DNA of 55,835 nucleotides from Glomus cerebriforme (GCA_003550305.1 QKYT01000088.1:161383-217217); one strand, 5' to 3'; positions 11,216 to 23,919 are shown, numbered from the stretch's first letter. The notes: generated by a model not told the origin, from the letters alone. Numbers and translations are program-made.

Positions 11216-14200
11216 CTGTGAAGTAAAGATTGTAATCGTAAAGTTATCACTAAAATTCGGTTGGATTCAATTCAGGATCAATAGAGGGTATAGTAGAGAA
11301 GTTTTCATTAAAAGTAGTCTTGAAACCACGAGTATATTTTTAAAAATAAACCAAATAAAAAGAAAGCAGGTCTATGAAGTACAATGCTAATTAATTACAG
11401 AAATATTTTTATATATTAATAATTTTTATTACGTATTGTATAAATAATGAATAATAATTTTAATTTCATACAAAGTTGTGTACGTCAAAAACAAAATAAA
11501 GTATCGCCAAAAATATCATACAACTATTCATTCATAAAGATTTTAAGGATTAAAAAGTACAGTACAGTATTTTAAGTTTCAGTATTACAGTATGTATCGG
11601 AAATCGAGTTCTATAATTAATAAGATTGTTAAATATTTTTTAATAAAAGATACAGATTCTGTAGATTATTAAAACAATTATGCAATATAAAGTTTACCTA
11701 CAAGGTTTGTTTTCTCTGTTTTTAGGTTTAAACGATTTTAATTTAAACAACTTGTTAAGGACATAGGATATTAGGATCATCAGTACTACTTAATTTTGCA
11801 TTTCCTAAATATAAAAATCATGATAATTAAAGTTTCGCTTTTTATAGACCTTGTCACAAACAATAAAAAAGCACACAGAGTGCATAATAAACAATACAAT
11901 ACCTTGGAAATAAATTGTGGATATGTAAATAAAAGATTTTTTTTGAGAGAAACATATTATATATACAATATTTTTGCTAATCCACCCTACGAGTTATACG
12001 ACATGTTTTAAGTATACTAAGACCAGAATTCCACTTGTCACTCTAGTCTCTAGTAAAAGGTAAGTTCACGACAATGCTAAAAAAGTGTTGGTAAGACAAA
12101 AGATTTTAAAAGTTAAATAAATTGATCACGTGAATCGCTGTAATCAAAATGTGCCACGTACTACTGTATTACTGAAAATGTTCATGTAGCGCAGTTTTTA
12201 ATGTTTGGGAAAAAAATTCCGGTTGAATATCATTTTCGTACAATATTTTTTTGTTTTGCCTATTCAATAATTTAATTAATTGTAGAATGATCGCGAAAAA
12301 GAGTAAATAATTAAAAAAGACCGCGTGTTAAATATACAAACAATATAAATTGAATGCATATATTACCCATGATCACGAGAAAAGTTTAGTAAGCAAACAT
12401 TATCCTTTATTTTATAAAGTTGTACAAATTTCATAAAAAAAAAATGAGAAACAACAATTTTTATTTTTTTTCTTTCAAAACAAAAAAAAAACTATAGAAA
12501 AATAGGAAAAAATATGCAATATGACCATCTACAAATAATATTACTTTCTCGGTAAAAAGATATGATAATTCAGGCCAAATGAAAGATGTCGTCTCACATT
12601 AATAAGAATATTATTGTATTGTTTGGAGGAATTTTATGTATATATTAAATATATATACAGTATATATAAAGAGATTTATTGGTTTAGTTCAAAAGAAAAA
12701 TAAAAGTGGTACAAAAGAATAATTCACTCATTTGCTGCGGAGTACAGACTAAAAAATCAATTGTTTACGAATATAAAAGGTGAAGACCGAAAAACTCAAA
12801 TGGATATTCCGTTCACAATCTAATAAATAATTCATATTCTTTTTAAGATATTCCCGTTATATCCGCTGTAATATTATTAATAACTATCAATTCATTATAA
12901 CAATCGATGACATGTGAATCTTTTTTAGTAGATCATTAATTAAAGAGGCAGTTAAGTGGCTAAGCATTATATTATTTACTAAAAAAAGCTCGACATAGAA
13001 GGAAATGAATATACATACAATAATATTATTTGAAAAGCATAGATGAAAATTATTAAAAATCTTTTCTCTCTTTTTTTAAACAATAATAAAAAAAAAAGAT
13101 TAAATTTAAATGGTTGTTCATTCAAAAGTGAATAATGGTCCTGTTTTGTCAGTTAAAATCAAATTACCATGAAAATTTTTTAGTTCAATCTATTATTCAG
13201 AAAGTAAATAACTAATAATGGTTAAATCATTCTTTTTTGACCCTGAGAACTTAACATTACGAAAATATTGTTTGTTAATTAGTCTGTTGCCAAACCAAAG
13301 ATGCATTGGAACTAATTCATTTCAGAATCTTTATCTTTGTCTAATTTGTAATTGTATTTTATTTTGCATAGTAAAAAATTGGAAAGCGGCTTTGAAAAAG
13401 AAACTTTCGGAAAATAGTCCGAAAATAGAACAATTCATATAATTCCACGTTTATAGTTTAATGTTTTTTTAGATCCCACGTGATTGTTGATTATAATCAA
13501 GGTTTACTATATTTTTCCCTTTTATATAAAAATGACCGTGGCCCTCTTTTTTTTTCTAATTTACAATTTTTTTTTGTTTTTTTTTCTTATAAAAAAAATT
13601 ATATTTTTTTAAAAAAATTTAAAACTTGTGAATCGTGCTTTGTTAAAACGTTTCATCTTTCACCAAACACATGTATTGAATTGATTTATTATAAAAAGAA
13701 AATTGTACCACTCAAAAACCACTACGAGACTACTTTAACAAACAAATCTATCAAAGTCGCATTACTATTCGTACAAATTATCTGCAACTTACAAATTATA
13801 AACTACAAATTATACACGAAAAGGTAATAAATTATTATTTTTAATATTTTTTTATTATATTTATTATTATTATTTAAACTAAAAAAAAATAAGGTAAAAT
13901 TTAATAAATAACTCTTTTAGAAAAAAAAAAAATTTAATACATTTTTTTTTTCCTTTTTATTATTATTCTAATTTTTTCTTTCACATTCCTTTATTCATTT
14001 ATTCACTCTCATTCTCTCATTTTCATTCTTTCTTACTTTCACGAATATCATCCTTCCTTTTTTCTCCCCCCCCCCAAAAATAACGCATATTTCCCATTAT
14101 TTACATAATCATCTATTACTTCCCGATTTATCGATTTATATAATAGTAGTAATAAAACTCATTTTTTTTGAAACAAAAGAAAAAAAAAAATTAATATATA

Positions 14201-14338
14201 TAATATATACCCAAAGTTTCAATAAAAAATACATAATATCTCTTACTATTTGGTTTTCATTTTATGGTTTCGAAACTTTTATTTAAATAAAAGTTATTTT
14301 TAACGGAAAAAAAAAAATTTCTATTCACACACACAGCT
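11216..14338. other. A/T-rich intergenic region
   Basis: Only short frames of low complexity occur (for example 13218-13442 and 13480-13827), with runs of T and F/Y/K-rich translations and no motif. The segment 13970-14100 is strongly pyrimidine-rich on the + strand (repeated CATTC/CTTTC with a run of C near 14065) and lies 240-370 bases before the next start codon, where it may belong to that gene's promoter. Confidence 0.5.
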
Positions 14339-16372
14339 ATGGGTTCTCCAATGCTCGATTTACCACAAAGTACACCGACTCGTCACCAATCCATTCCAGT
14401 AGTATATACCACAAGTCCTTTTAATGGTTCCATAGATACTACAATAAGTGATAGTGAATACAACTCAAAACGTGTCACTAGAGGTTTCACAATGCCGGCT
14501 CCCGGTTCACCTGGAAAACGTGGTTACAAGAAACCTTCGAAACCTAGAGAATTCGCTAAAAGTGCAAAGAAAAGACAAAGTGTACTTGCTTTAGGTTCTA
14601 TCACTCATTTACAACATTTTTACGCTAAACGTGGTATAATCATAAAACCAAAAAAGCCAAAGCATTTGTAAGTATTTTCAAATAATTTTTTTTTATAAAG
14701 TTTTTATTTATTTTTTTTTTATAAGAAATTTTTTAATTAATTTATTAATTTTTTATATTTATTTTAGAGAGGAAGCGGAAAAAAAGAAAATGAATCTTAG
14801 TATAAATACAAATATTTCAGATTTACTTAATGTAACAGAGGAACCTGATGAAGATTTTCCTCCAACCCCACTTCCACCATCACCTCCACCACTTCCGGCT
14901 TACATCACTTCAAAATTAGATGTAGAATTGGATCCAGAAGTATTACTTGCTACATGTCATGCTGATATTCAAGCGATGATAGATGTTTGGTGTATGGTAA
15001 CTGGAGAAGTTAAAGCTGAAGCAAATCCTGTACCTGTTGATGTATTAGCTGCTATTGAAACAACAACAAAAGCCGTACAATCTGTTAAAAATTATTCAAT
15101 GTTTAAAGAAGATTTATCAACAGAATCATTATCAAAAATTCGTGCCGCTGCTTTAGAAGTATTAGAAATGATTAGTGATTTAGAAATATCATATAGAGAT
15201 GATGATGATAGTAGTAGTGAAGATGGTCATATATATAAAGAATCAAATTTTCACTCTTTAGATCGACAACGTAATATTTTAAGGAAATATTTAGAAGTGG
15301 TTGAGGAATGTTTATTATTTGACGATCAAGATATATATCCTCCAAATACATCATATTTAAGACCTTCTTCTATTAGTTCAGAAGAAGAATTAAAACAAGG
15401 AGGTACAATCCCCACACCTCCATTATCACCTGGTCATCCAAATAGCGAATGGATCAATCCTGATGCTTTTGGTGATGACGTTATAGCTAGATATCATGCT
15501 TTCTTGGAAGCTCATCGTCCTTCAAAATCAAAACAAGCTCCTGATTATACTCCTCTACCAGATCCTCTTGTCGATAAAACCGAATTCTTGGCTTCATTAG
15601 CGTGAGTATTTTTAAATATTTCTTATTATATTAAAAAGTATATTTTTATTAAAAAAAATTTTTTTTTTTTTTGTTTTAAATAGAGACGGCAAATTATTAT
15701 GTATTATTTATAATACAATAGTAAGACGATCGAAACGACCATTTGGATTCATTGATAAAATTCATGAAGACACATCAAGAACTTATCGTGCTACCGAAAA
15801 TTTGAAATTCTTTGCAGCGTAAATATCTTTGATTATTATTTTTAATTTTTTTATAACAAAATGTTTACTGCGCCAAGAATTTATATATTAAAATATATTT
15901 ATGAATATATTTTAGTGCCGCAAAGTTTAGATTTGAAATTAAATTCGATGAATTTAATGCAACAGAGATTGTCAAATTAACAAATACCGGCAAAGCTCAA
16001 GTAAGTTACTGATATATTTGTTGTCCTTGCTTCGAGAAGTATACATATATGATATTTACTCTTATATTTGTTACGGATATATAATAGCTTGAACGAATTC
16101 TTGAAGTATTTTGTGAAAAAGCCATGGAAGAACTTATATCAACGGAATCTTACAAACAATATCCATTGTCAAGAGTAACAAGCATGTATATGCAAGATGT
16201 TTTTTCAAGTTCACAGATGCAATTACTTCAACAAGCAACAATAAATTCAGCAAATGGAAATGGAAATCTTGATTTAGCAGCAGCTGTATCAGCTAAATTA
16301 TCAATTACAGCACCAAATTCAAATTCAACATCAGCAAGTACATCAAGAAAGAATAGCCAAGATAGTTCATAG
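14339..16372 (+). CDS. Conserved fungal protein with calponin-homology-like C-terminus
   Basis: Exons 14339-14667, 14768-15601, 15684-15818, 15916-16000 and 16088-16372 join in frame to give 555 residues. The N-terminus is basic and Ser/Pro-rich (GSPGKRGYKKPSKPREF), then ALGSITHLQHFYAKRG. The middle has a polyproline run (about 135-155) and an acidic Ser-rich segment. The C-terminal part, about residues 385-490, reads LASLADGKLLCIIYN, then YRATENLKFFAAAAKFRFEI and FNATEIV. The spacing of DGxLLCxxYN, ENLxxFxxA and the following F..xEIV resembles a calponin homology domain, the actin-binding fold; this is inference. The tail is Ser/Asn/Ala-rich. Related proteins of unknown function occur in other fungi as far as I recall. 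It may link actin to a polarity or septation factor, but there is no direct evidence. The start was chosen because it is the first ATG after an in-frame stop. Confidence 0.8.
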
Positions 16373-18464
16373 TTAAAAATCTTTTGGATGAAAATATTAA
16401 ATGAAAATGGACATTAATTGTGTAATAAAAAAAATTATAGAAATTGAAAAATTTTATCTTTATTAAGTGAATATTATTTTTTTTTTTAATTTAATATCTT
16501 TTTTTATATATATATATATATTTTTATTTTTATTATTATTATTATTATTATTACTATTACTACTATTACTACTTATTTCTCGCTGGCCGGATATAAAATG
16601 AATTAGCCACATTATTTTTATTATTCATTTACTTATAAATATTATATTTTATTTGCATTTTTTGATTACTTTTTTTACATTTAAGATTTAAACCTTTTTC
16701 ACATTATTACAAAAACAAAACTTATGAACATTTTTTTGTATAGCTTTTTTATTTTTATTAGTTTTATAAATTTATTTGAAAGTTAATTACAATTTGGGAG
16801 AAAACTGAGGATTTAAGGGGTTTAATGAAGTGGTGAAAATTGATTTGGGTGCGGATTTATTATATAAAAAAAAAAAAAAAAAAAAAAAGAGGCTAACGAA
16901 AACAATTTTTTTTAGTTAATCAGATTAGGTAATCATATATATTAATATATATAGTCTTTAAAAAAATATATATTGAACGTGGGAAGGGGGTGGGAAAAGG
17001 GGTGGGAAGGATAGTTTTTAAACATGATAAAATATTCTCATGTATTTTATTATTAATATTATTTTCGGGTAAAATAAAATGAAAAATGATAAAAATCAAT
17101 TATTTTTTTATATTTAAAAATGTTAATTTATCAATTTAAAAGGGTTTTTTAATTAATTATAATTAATTTTATTTGATCGATCGAAAAAAAAACAAAACTT
17201 TAATACTTTTTTAATTTTAACATAATTTTTTTCAAAGTTACAAATGGTAAGATCAGAAATTATCTTAAAATGGATTGTTTATACGCAGTATATATAATAC
17301 AATCAAAAGTTACAACAAAGTATAATCGAACAATAAAAAAATTACATCATAAATGTTTCGTTAAAATTTTCAAAAAATTTAAATTAAAATGAAATTCTTA
17401 TAAAGAAATATACTAAATTTGGCGTAATAGATTTAATTATAAAAGGAATAGTTAAAGATGATAACTACCTTTTTAATAAATCATAATGAAATATAATTAT
17501 ATATTATATATATATATAATTTTTTTGATCCGTAATTCGTTTGAGATTTTTTTTGACATGTGAAACGAAAATGTCGCGTTTTAATTATTTAATATTAAGT
17601 AATGGATTAACAGATTTAACATTATTTTTACTTTTTTTGTTCAATTGAGATTCCTTTGGTTAATCATTAATCATACAAACTACATTCTATTTTTATTATC
17701 TAATACAATGATTTAAAAAACGCGAATAAAAGAAGATTCTTTTTTTTTTTAAAGTTTCATATTGTCCGTTCGTAAAAAGAAAAAAAAAATAAATAAAATA
17801 AATTGTTTTTTCTTTTGGTAGGTTGTGTTACCAATCAAGGTTTTTAACAATCTAAATGAATGAATGAATGCAAGACCGTGCAATAATGAATTATAGGAAA
17901 AGTAAATAATAAGATACAATATTTTCTTACAGCCGAGATGGATGTTATATGATATAACTATACGTTAATAACAACATTTTATAAGGTGATACAAATAACA
18001 AAGTAATCTTTTTACCAAAAATATTATAGTGTATATTATATACGCCGATAGATCCGATATAAGGATATTACTGTAACAAGTCTTTAACATACATATTAAT
18101 ATTATCAAATCTATATATACAAAGTAAATAAAGGGTTTTTTTTTTTGAGTACACAATGCTTGTTCACATTTTTAATGTAATAATAATAAAGCATATAAAA
18201 CCTAATAGGGAAGAAGCTCTACATAAGCCATCTTTTATTTACAAAGAAAAAAAAAAATTTTTTTAAATAATAGTAATCATCAATTAAAAAAAATTTTTTT
18301 TTTTTTTCTTTTAAAAAAAAGAAAAAATTCTCTTTCGTTCAAACTTTCTTTTAAAAAAATTTTTGAGAACTAAATACCTTTTTATTTAATTTTTTTTTTA
18401 TTAAGAACACTTTCATATTTAACTCTATATAGTATTGAGATTAAACTCTAGTATATCATACCGT
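16373..18464. other. Intergenic region with simple repeats
   Basis: This holds the 3' region of the upstream gene and the promoter of the next one. There are (AT)n, (ATT)n and (ACT)n tracts at about 16507-16573, an unbroken A run of about 22 at 16867-16888 and long T/A runs. A G-rich patch with repeated GGTGGGAA lies near 16980-17010. No coding signal is seen. Confidence 0.6.
16507..16573. repeat. Compound microsatellite (AT)n-(ATT)n-(ACT)n
   Basis: Consecutive dinucleotide TA units pass into about eight ATT units and then ACT/ATT units. It lies in the 3' region of the upstream gene. Confidence 0.85.
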
Positions 18465-20387
18465 ATGCCAGTAAGACGTAAATCATCAGAACCACAGACA
18501 CCACCAACGACTCCTCGAAAGACAAGGAGTAAAAGAAATGGAAGTAATAGTAGTGCAAGTTCTCAAGGTTCTCAAAAATATACAGCACTTTTAGTAGAAC
18601 GTCCTACTTCATATTCACAACCTTCACTGGTAGGAGAAAATCCTTTTTCAAAAGCAGAAGAAATATTTAAACAACTACAATTAAAAGGTTTACAACCAAA
18701 AATATTAAATCCTAAAGATGATTTAAATAATAATAATAATTATTATGATAATAATAATAATAATATTGATGATAATATTGATAATGATTTTACAAATCAA
18801 TCCGTTCCTAATTTACCAAAAGATCGTGGTATTATCAATGATACTCAACAAAATAATAATAATAATTCAAGAGGTTTCTTAAAAAATTCATTAAATTTTT
18901 TTATTGATTTATTAGCAAAATCATTAAATCTTATAGGATTCACAATCTTTTTCATATTTTGGAGTATAAAAAATTTTTCGGATTTCGTATGGAAAAATTT
19001 AACTGGGAATGAGAACGGTCCTTTTATCAATCTTAATAATAATAATAATAACAATAATAATAACAGATCTAATAAAAGTAGATGGTTTTTCTATTTGATA
19101 TGTTTTATTATATTATTTCTATTATTATCAAATATTAAATTTGGACAAGAAAATAAAACTTTTCTTGATTATTTTCCTTCAGCGAAAATACATATTTGGG
19201 CTATAGATAGTAAAACTTATAAAATTCAACCGATCGGAGAAAAAAAAAATGATGGAATTGATAACAAGAATGATAGTATTATACTCACTTATGAAGATTT
19301 TCAACAAATGATTATAGCTGAAGTTAGAAATCATTTAAATTCAGAGGATGGAAAACGTTCCCCGACATCATTACCGACTGAATTACATTCTATGATTGTT
19401 AGTGAAGTAAAACAAATTACTGAGAATGAATTTAAAAATATTGTAACATCAGAAGTAAAAAAAGCAAGTCTTCGTGCTCCTCCAGCAAGATATAGAGGTT
19501 CTTTAAGAGGTGAAGAAATGTTGGAAATAATACGTACTGAAGCACGTCAAATTGCAAAAGAAGAATTATTAAAATATTCTCAAGATAAATTGAGTGTACC
19601 TGATTTCGCTTTACATTCTGGTGGTGCAAAAATTATTAGTAAATATACTAGTAAAACTTATGAAAGATGGCCTGATAAATGGTATAAACAAACTTTCGCT
19701 TATTTATCAGGTCAAGGAATTTTACGTGGTAAACCTCCTGTAACAGCAATTTCTCATGATACTAATGTTGGTCAATGTTGGCCATTTTCAGGTCAAGAGG
19801 GACAATTGGCAATCTTACTTAATAGGAGAGTTCATGTTACTTCTGTTACTTATGATCACGTTAGTAAAGATATTGCTGTTGAAATACAATCAGCACCAAA
19901 AGATTTTGAAGTTTGGGGTATTATTGATGATGGTGTTGGTGGTAAAGATAATCATGATGATGATGAAGAATATGATATTGATAATTCTATGAGAAATTAT
20001 ATGGATACAAATGAAGATTATGATCGAATGGAATCAACTGAAGATTCATGTGGTGTAAGAGTAGATGGTCAATATGAACCTGGTAAAGGTAATAATCAAT
20101 TACCAGATAGTGATCATTCAAGCGATGATGAATTAAGTCATTTGAAACGTCAATTTGATAATTTAACTTATGGTGAATTACGTCTGGGTAGTTCTCCTTT
20201 ACATTTATATTTGGGTAAATTTACTTATGATATGCATGGTTTGCCCGTACAAACTTTTGACATACCTAAACATATTACGGCTCATAATAAACCAATAAGA
20301 GCTATCATTATGAAAGTTAAAAGCAATTGGGGTAAACCTGAATATACTTGTCTATATCGTTTCCGTGTACACGGAACTCCTGCTTAA
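18465..20387 (+). CDS. SUN (Sad1/UNC-84) domain nuclear-envelope protein
   Basis: A single exon encodes 640 residues. The first in-frame ATG is at 18465; the open frame reaches back to 18435 but only through a TTG. The N-terminus is basic and Ser/Thr-rich (PQTPPTTPRKTRSKR), as expected for a nucleoplasmic tail. Two hydrophobic stretches follow at about 143-170 and 207-225. The second (WFFYLICFIILFLLLSNIKF) is the better transmembrane helix. A lumenal region with coiled-coil character (residues 275-375, EEMLEIIRTEARQIAKEELL) leads to the SUN domain (378-640) with DFALHSGGAKII, CWPFSGQEGQLAI and the C-terminal YTCLYRFRVHG. SUN proteins span the inner nuclear membrane and pair with KASH proteins to couple the nucleus to the cytoskeleton. 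Three Asn tracts are encoded by AAT repeats. An acidic insert of about 80 residues (493-570) interrupts the SUN domain. Confidence 0.92.
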   Translation: MPVRRKSSEPQTPPTTPRKTRSKRNGSNSSASSQGSQKYTALLVERPTSYSQPSLVGENPFSKAEEIFKQLQLKGLQPKILNPKDDLNNNNNYYDNNNNNIDDNIDNDFTNQSVPNLPKDRGIINDTQQNNNNNSRGFLKNSLNFFIDLLAKSLNLIGFTIFFIFWSIKNFSDFVWKNLTGNENGPFINLNNNNNNNNNNRSNKSRWFFYLICFIILFLLLSNIKFGQENKTFLDYFPSAKIHIWAIDSKTYKIQPIGEKKNDGIDNKNDSIILTYEDFQQMIIAEVRNHLNSEDGKRSPTSLPTELHSMIVSEVKQITENEFKNIVTSEVKKASLRAPPARYRGSLRGEEMLEIIRTEARQIAKEELLKYSQDKLSVPDFALHSGGAKIISKYTSKTYERWPDKWYKQTFAYLSGQGILRGKPPVTAISHDTNVGQCWPFSGQEGQLAILLNRRVHVTSVTYDHVSKDIAVEIQSAPKDFEVWGIIDDGVGGKDNHDDDEEYDIDNSMRNYMDTNEDYDRMESTEDSCGVRVDGQYEPGKGNNQLPDSDHSSDDELSHLKRQFDNLTYGELRLGSSPLHLYLGKFTYDMHGLPVQTFDIPKHITAHNKPIRAIIMKVKSNWGKPEYTCLYRFRVHGTPA

Positions 20388-21361
20388 TTATCATTATCAA
20401 TCATTTTTGTTTTTTTTTTTCATCCATCAATTTAATTGTTATTATTTATGGTTTTATCATTAAAAAGAAAAATTAATTTTCTTCCTTTTTTTTTTTTAAA
20501 AAAAAAAGGAGAGGAGAAATATATTATTATATATAAATATAAATATAAATATAAATATACATTTTTTTTTGTATTATTATTAAAAATTTTTTTTTCGTAT
20601 TAATATATATTTTTTGATTTTTTTTTTTTTTTTTTTAAAAAAAAGGAAAAAAAAAAAATCTTTTTTCTTTATATATATATATTTCCTTGAATGTATCATA
20701 TTTTTAGTTTTTATTTTTTATTTTTTGTTCTATAATTTACATATTATAAGTATATACGGTATATATTTTTTTTTTACTAAAAAAAAAAAGAAAGAAAAAA
20801 AAAATTTATCACAAAAAAAAAACTAATGTATGATAATAATTTTTAATGCAATCGTGATTTTGACATGTATGAAATGTTTTCCCACCTTCCCACGTCCCAC
20901 GTAATTCACGTAATTTTATACATACAATTACCCCACACGATCCAGTAAAAAAAAAAAGTTAAAATTCTCTACAGACACTAAAAAAAAAAGTTAAAATTAA
21001 TGCAAGCCATTCATTACCTGAGAAAAAAACATGAGCACGTTTTTCAATATTTGTTTGCTTGCATATTTCTTGCATCATCTATTTATAAATTATATTCAAT
21101 TTTTAATATATATAAATATATTGTTATCTACAATTTTTATTTACATGTTTTTTTTTTCTTCAAAAAAAATAAAAAAAGTCTATATTGTACAAATAAATGT
21201 TGTTTGTTCTATTATACAAAATAAATAAAAATTAATCTAAAAAAAAAATAAGGTCTATAACTGAAGATTAATGTAATTGATTAATATAATTAAATTATTA
21301 TTAAATTATTATAACGCTTTTCTAATGTTATTACTATTACTTACCTTAATTAATTACTTAT
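20388..21361. other. Convergent intergenic region, homopolymer-rich
   Basis: This lies between the 3' ends of the SUN gene and PIG-P. It is dominated by T and A runs and includes AATATA hexamer repeats at about 20532-20560. Open frames here (20614-20826, 21000-21228) are artefacts of homopolymers. No gene is seen. Confidence 0.65.
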
Positions 21362-22880
21362 CTATAAATCATCTAAACTTGAATCTTGATTTAAAAACCA
21401 TTCGAAAATTTTCAAATGAATATCGAGTAAATAAAAGTCTAATAATATGATTATTATTACTGATAATAATACCATAATTTTCAGTTTATTTCCCAAACCA
21501 GATTCGCCACTTTCTTCCCCTCCTCCTTCTACATTTTGATTGTTATCATAAATATTCTCTTTATTATTATTATTATTCTCTTCTTCTTCCTCCCACAATC
21601 CTAACCCATCAACATTTTGATATAAACATGCGTTAACTATACCGATCGGTATATCATGTAATTCCGGTACAAAATCGTCCGTTATACCAGATAATTGTGA
21701 TAGATTTTGTCCCACATTTGCATAATCATCTAATGAATTATTAAAAAAACAAATTGATTATTGGTTATTCTCATATAAATTAAATGATTTCGAATGGTTT
21801 ACCTGTTATGGTGTTATAAGAATCAAATGATTTTGTATTTAAGAAATTTATTGATATAAATGCCGCATATATAAATAATACTAATACAAATGACCATACT
21901 GGTAATGCAAGCGCCCAATACCTAAATGTAATTGCAAGATTATTAAAATAGTTTAATTTAAACATATAATATTTATTATACATTATAATTACCTATCTGG
22001 ATAATAAGTTATTCCCAATGAGATTAATATTTCATCCGGTAAATACGCCCATAATAAATAAATAACTATAAAATTCAATTGTTCAAATTATTTTGTTAGA
22101 TTATAATATAATCATAATTGTCATTGATGGGAAGACAAATATCAAATATTAAATATATACCCCATACAATAAAAAAAATTATTATATATTAAGACCATGC
22201 TGATTTAATTTGATTATTGTACTAAAAATTTCACCTAATTTATATAATGCAACTTTAAATCAGCATAGTCCTACGATAATATAGATAAAAAAAAAAAAAA
22301 AAATTTTAAAAAAAATTACCGAATGCAATGAACGATGATAAATATAGAACGAATCCATAATATTCGTACGTTGGCGTTTTAGTTAACGTAGTTGGGGATT
22401 CGTCTGTAGGATACAAATTTGTCACGCTAAAATGTTTTGATTTTCAAATTAGAACTTAAAAATAATTCTTTTTCAAAAAAGAAATTGCCCCAATTAAACT
22501 TACCCAGGAACATGATTTTTTGATAGATCATTTTGTGAAGTTGATGAATTCGATTTCGAACTCTCGCTTTTATTCGCAAGTAAACTACTATATGAAGCAG
22601 TTCTCTTAATCCTAAATAGTATTCTTTAATATTAACTTTTGAAGTGTAACGAAGCGAAATTAAAAAAAACTCGCGTTATATTTTACCCGAGGGTCCTTGG
22701 TGTTCTAGGATATATCGGCTTTGTTTGGTGTTGTGTTGAAGTGGATGAAGACTGTTCCTGACTGTTTTCATTATTTTCACTATATTGAAAATAACTATCG
22801 GCTGTTTCTGCACTAAACAAGACGTTATTAAAGCTCACAGGTCGTGGCTTTGACTCGTTTTCACTACTGGAATATTCCAT
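21362..22880 (-). CDS. PIG-P: GPI-GlcNAc transferase subunit P
   Basis: Six exons on the - strand (22880-22687, 22611-22504, 22426-22320, 22065-21993, 21921-21803, 21729-21362) join in frame to give 322 residues. The conserved PIG-P block begins at YEYYGFVLYLSS (121-132). A first membrane helix lies at about 123-145 (ending LLWAYLPDEIL), then YYPDRYWALALPVW and a second helix at 163-186, then SFDSYNTITDDYAN and VPELHDIPIGIVN. In the known complex PIG-P helps transfer GlcNAc to phosphatidylinositol at the ER, the first step of GPI-anchor synthesis. The first 100 residues are a Ser/Asn-rich extension absent from short PIG-P proteins. After residue 240 comes an acidic Asn-rich linker and an extra hydrophobic helix (about 283-303). 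It is divergent from the Mss4-like gene, with 515 bases between start codons. Confidence 0.9.
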
Positions 22881-23395
22881 GCTCGAAATTTAACAAGCAT
22901 GTAATCTGTAGTATAAAACAAAAATAAGGGGCACGTCTTTTAGCTAAAAAATTATTAACAAAAATTTTGGTTCCTTTATACTGTTTAATTTTTTTTTTCT
23001 ACGATTATCATTTTTGATTGGTCAAATGAACTTCCAAGTGACATTTGCGTCGTGTTACGATTCATTTTTAATTTCCTATCGTTAATGTTATACAAATTAT
23101 ATATATAAAGATAGATCCGCAGAGTTGGTAGGGATTTGATTATAAAATGGTCTGCACTCATTTTCTTACTTTCACCAATCCTAAATCAGGTTTTGAATGG
23201 TGAATGAATCTCATTTATTATCCACTATAAAGCTAGACAATTCATTTATTTAATCGTGTTTTAAATTCGTTGCCTTTTTTTGTTATTCTTTAAGGAGTTT
23301 ATTTAAATAAACCACACTTTATTTCTATCTGCGCATCAGCCTGCCTACTAAAAAAAAATTTCTCTCTTCTTAATAATATATACTCTCACGCGAAA
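22881..23395. promoter_or_regulatory. Divergent promoter region, PIG-P / Mss4-like
   Basis: The two start codons face away from each other across 515 bases without a coding frame. A pyrimidine-rich patch lies just before the Mss4-like start (about 23360-23395). I see no clear TATA box close to either ATG. Confidence 0.5.
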
Positions 23396-23919
23396 ATGTC
23401 AAACACGTCGTCAATTGTTAGTGTTCCTTTTGAAGAGTTTAAAGATCCTCAAACTCAACTTTTAAATGACGCAAAGCAAAATGCCTTTGACATTTATTGT
23501 GCTTGTCAAAGCTTAATTTTACGTGCAAACCTCGGAACATGGGTCGAAAGACCAAAAGATAAGGTATAGTAATCTATATAAAAAAAAATCTTTTGTTGGA
23601 AGTATTCAAATATTAAGTGAAATGAAAATTTGGCTTGTTTTTTCGTTGACAGTTAAAATTACCCGAAGGACAAGTCTTAAAAAAACCCTATCCGGAAACG
23701 CCTTCGTCGTCTGATGATGAAGCTCCTAATCAAGGGTTTTGGGCTTTAAATGATATTATGGCATTTGAAAATATTGGAGTATCGAGACCCATAGATTCTG
23801 GAGTAAAATATTTATGTTGCGCTAGTTGTGATATAGGTCCATTGGGTTATAATGATACTAATTCAACAGCAAATGAATTTTTGATTGCGGTAGATCGCGT
23901 CACTTATTCCCGAGAATGA
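23396..23919 (+). CDS. Mss4/Dss4-like Rab-binding protein
   Basis: Exons 23396-23563 and 23653-23919 (phase-0 intron) give 144 residues, the usual size. The C-terminal half has the family signature: FENIGVSRPIDSGVKYL (94-110), the CASC zinc pair (112-115), then DIGPLGYND and EFLIAVDRVTY. Mss4/Dss4 proteins bind nucleotide-free exocytic Rab GTPases and act as weak exchange factors or chaperones in secretory traffic. The N-terminal zinc pair, normally CxxC, appears here as C35-A-C37 in IYCACQSLIL, so zinc binding may differ. The start is the first ATG in frame and is followed by a Ser/Thr-rich leader. Confidence 0.85.

Noticed and set aside
13218..13442. 74-codon open frame with Cys residues
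   Set aside because: Low complexity, no family motif and no flanking exons.
13480..13827. 115-codon open frame
   Set aside because: No ATG in good context, runs of F/K from homopolymers and no motif.
18435..18464. Upstream extension of the SUN gene
   Set aside because: Reached only through a TTG; the first ATG is at 18465.
21000..21228. Two overlapping open frames
   Set aside because: Both arise in A/T homopolymer DNA between convergent genes.
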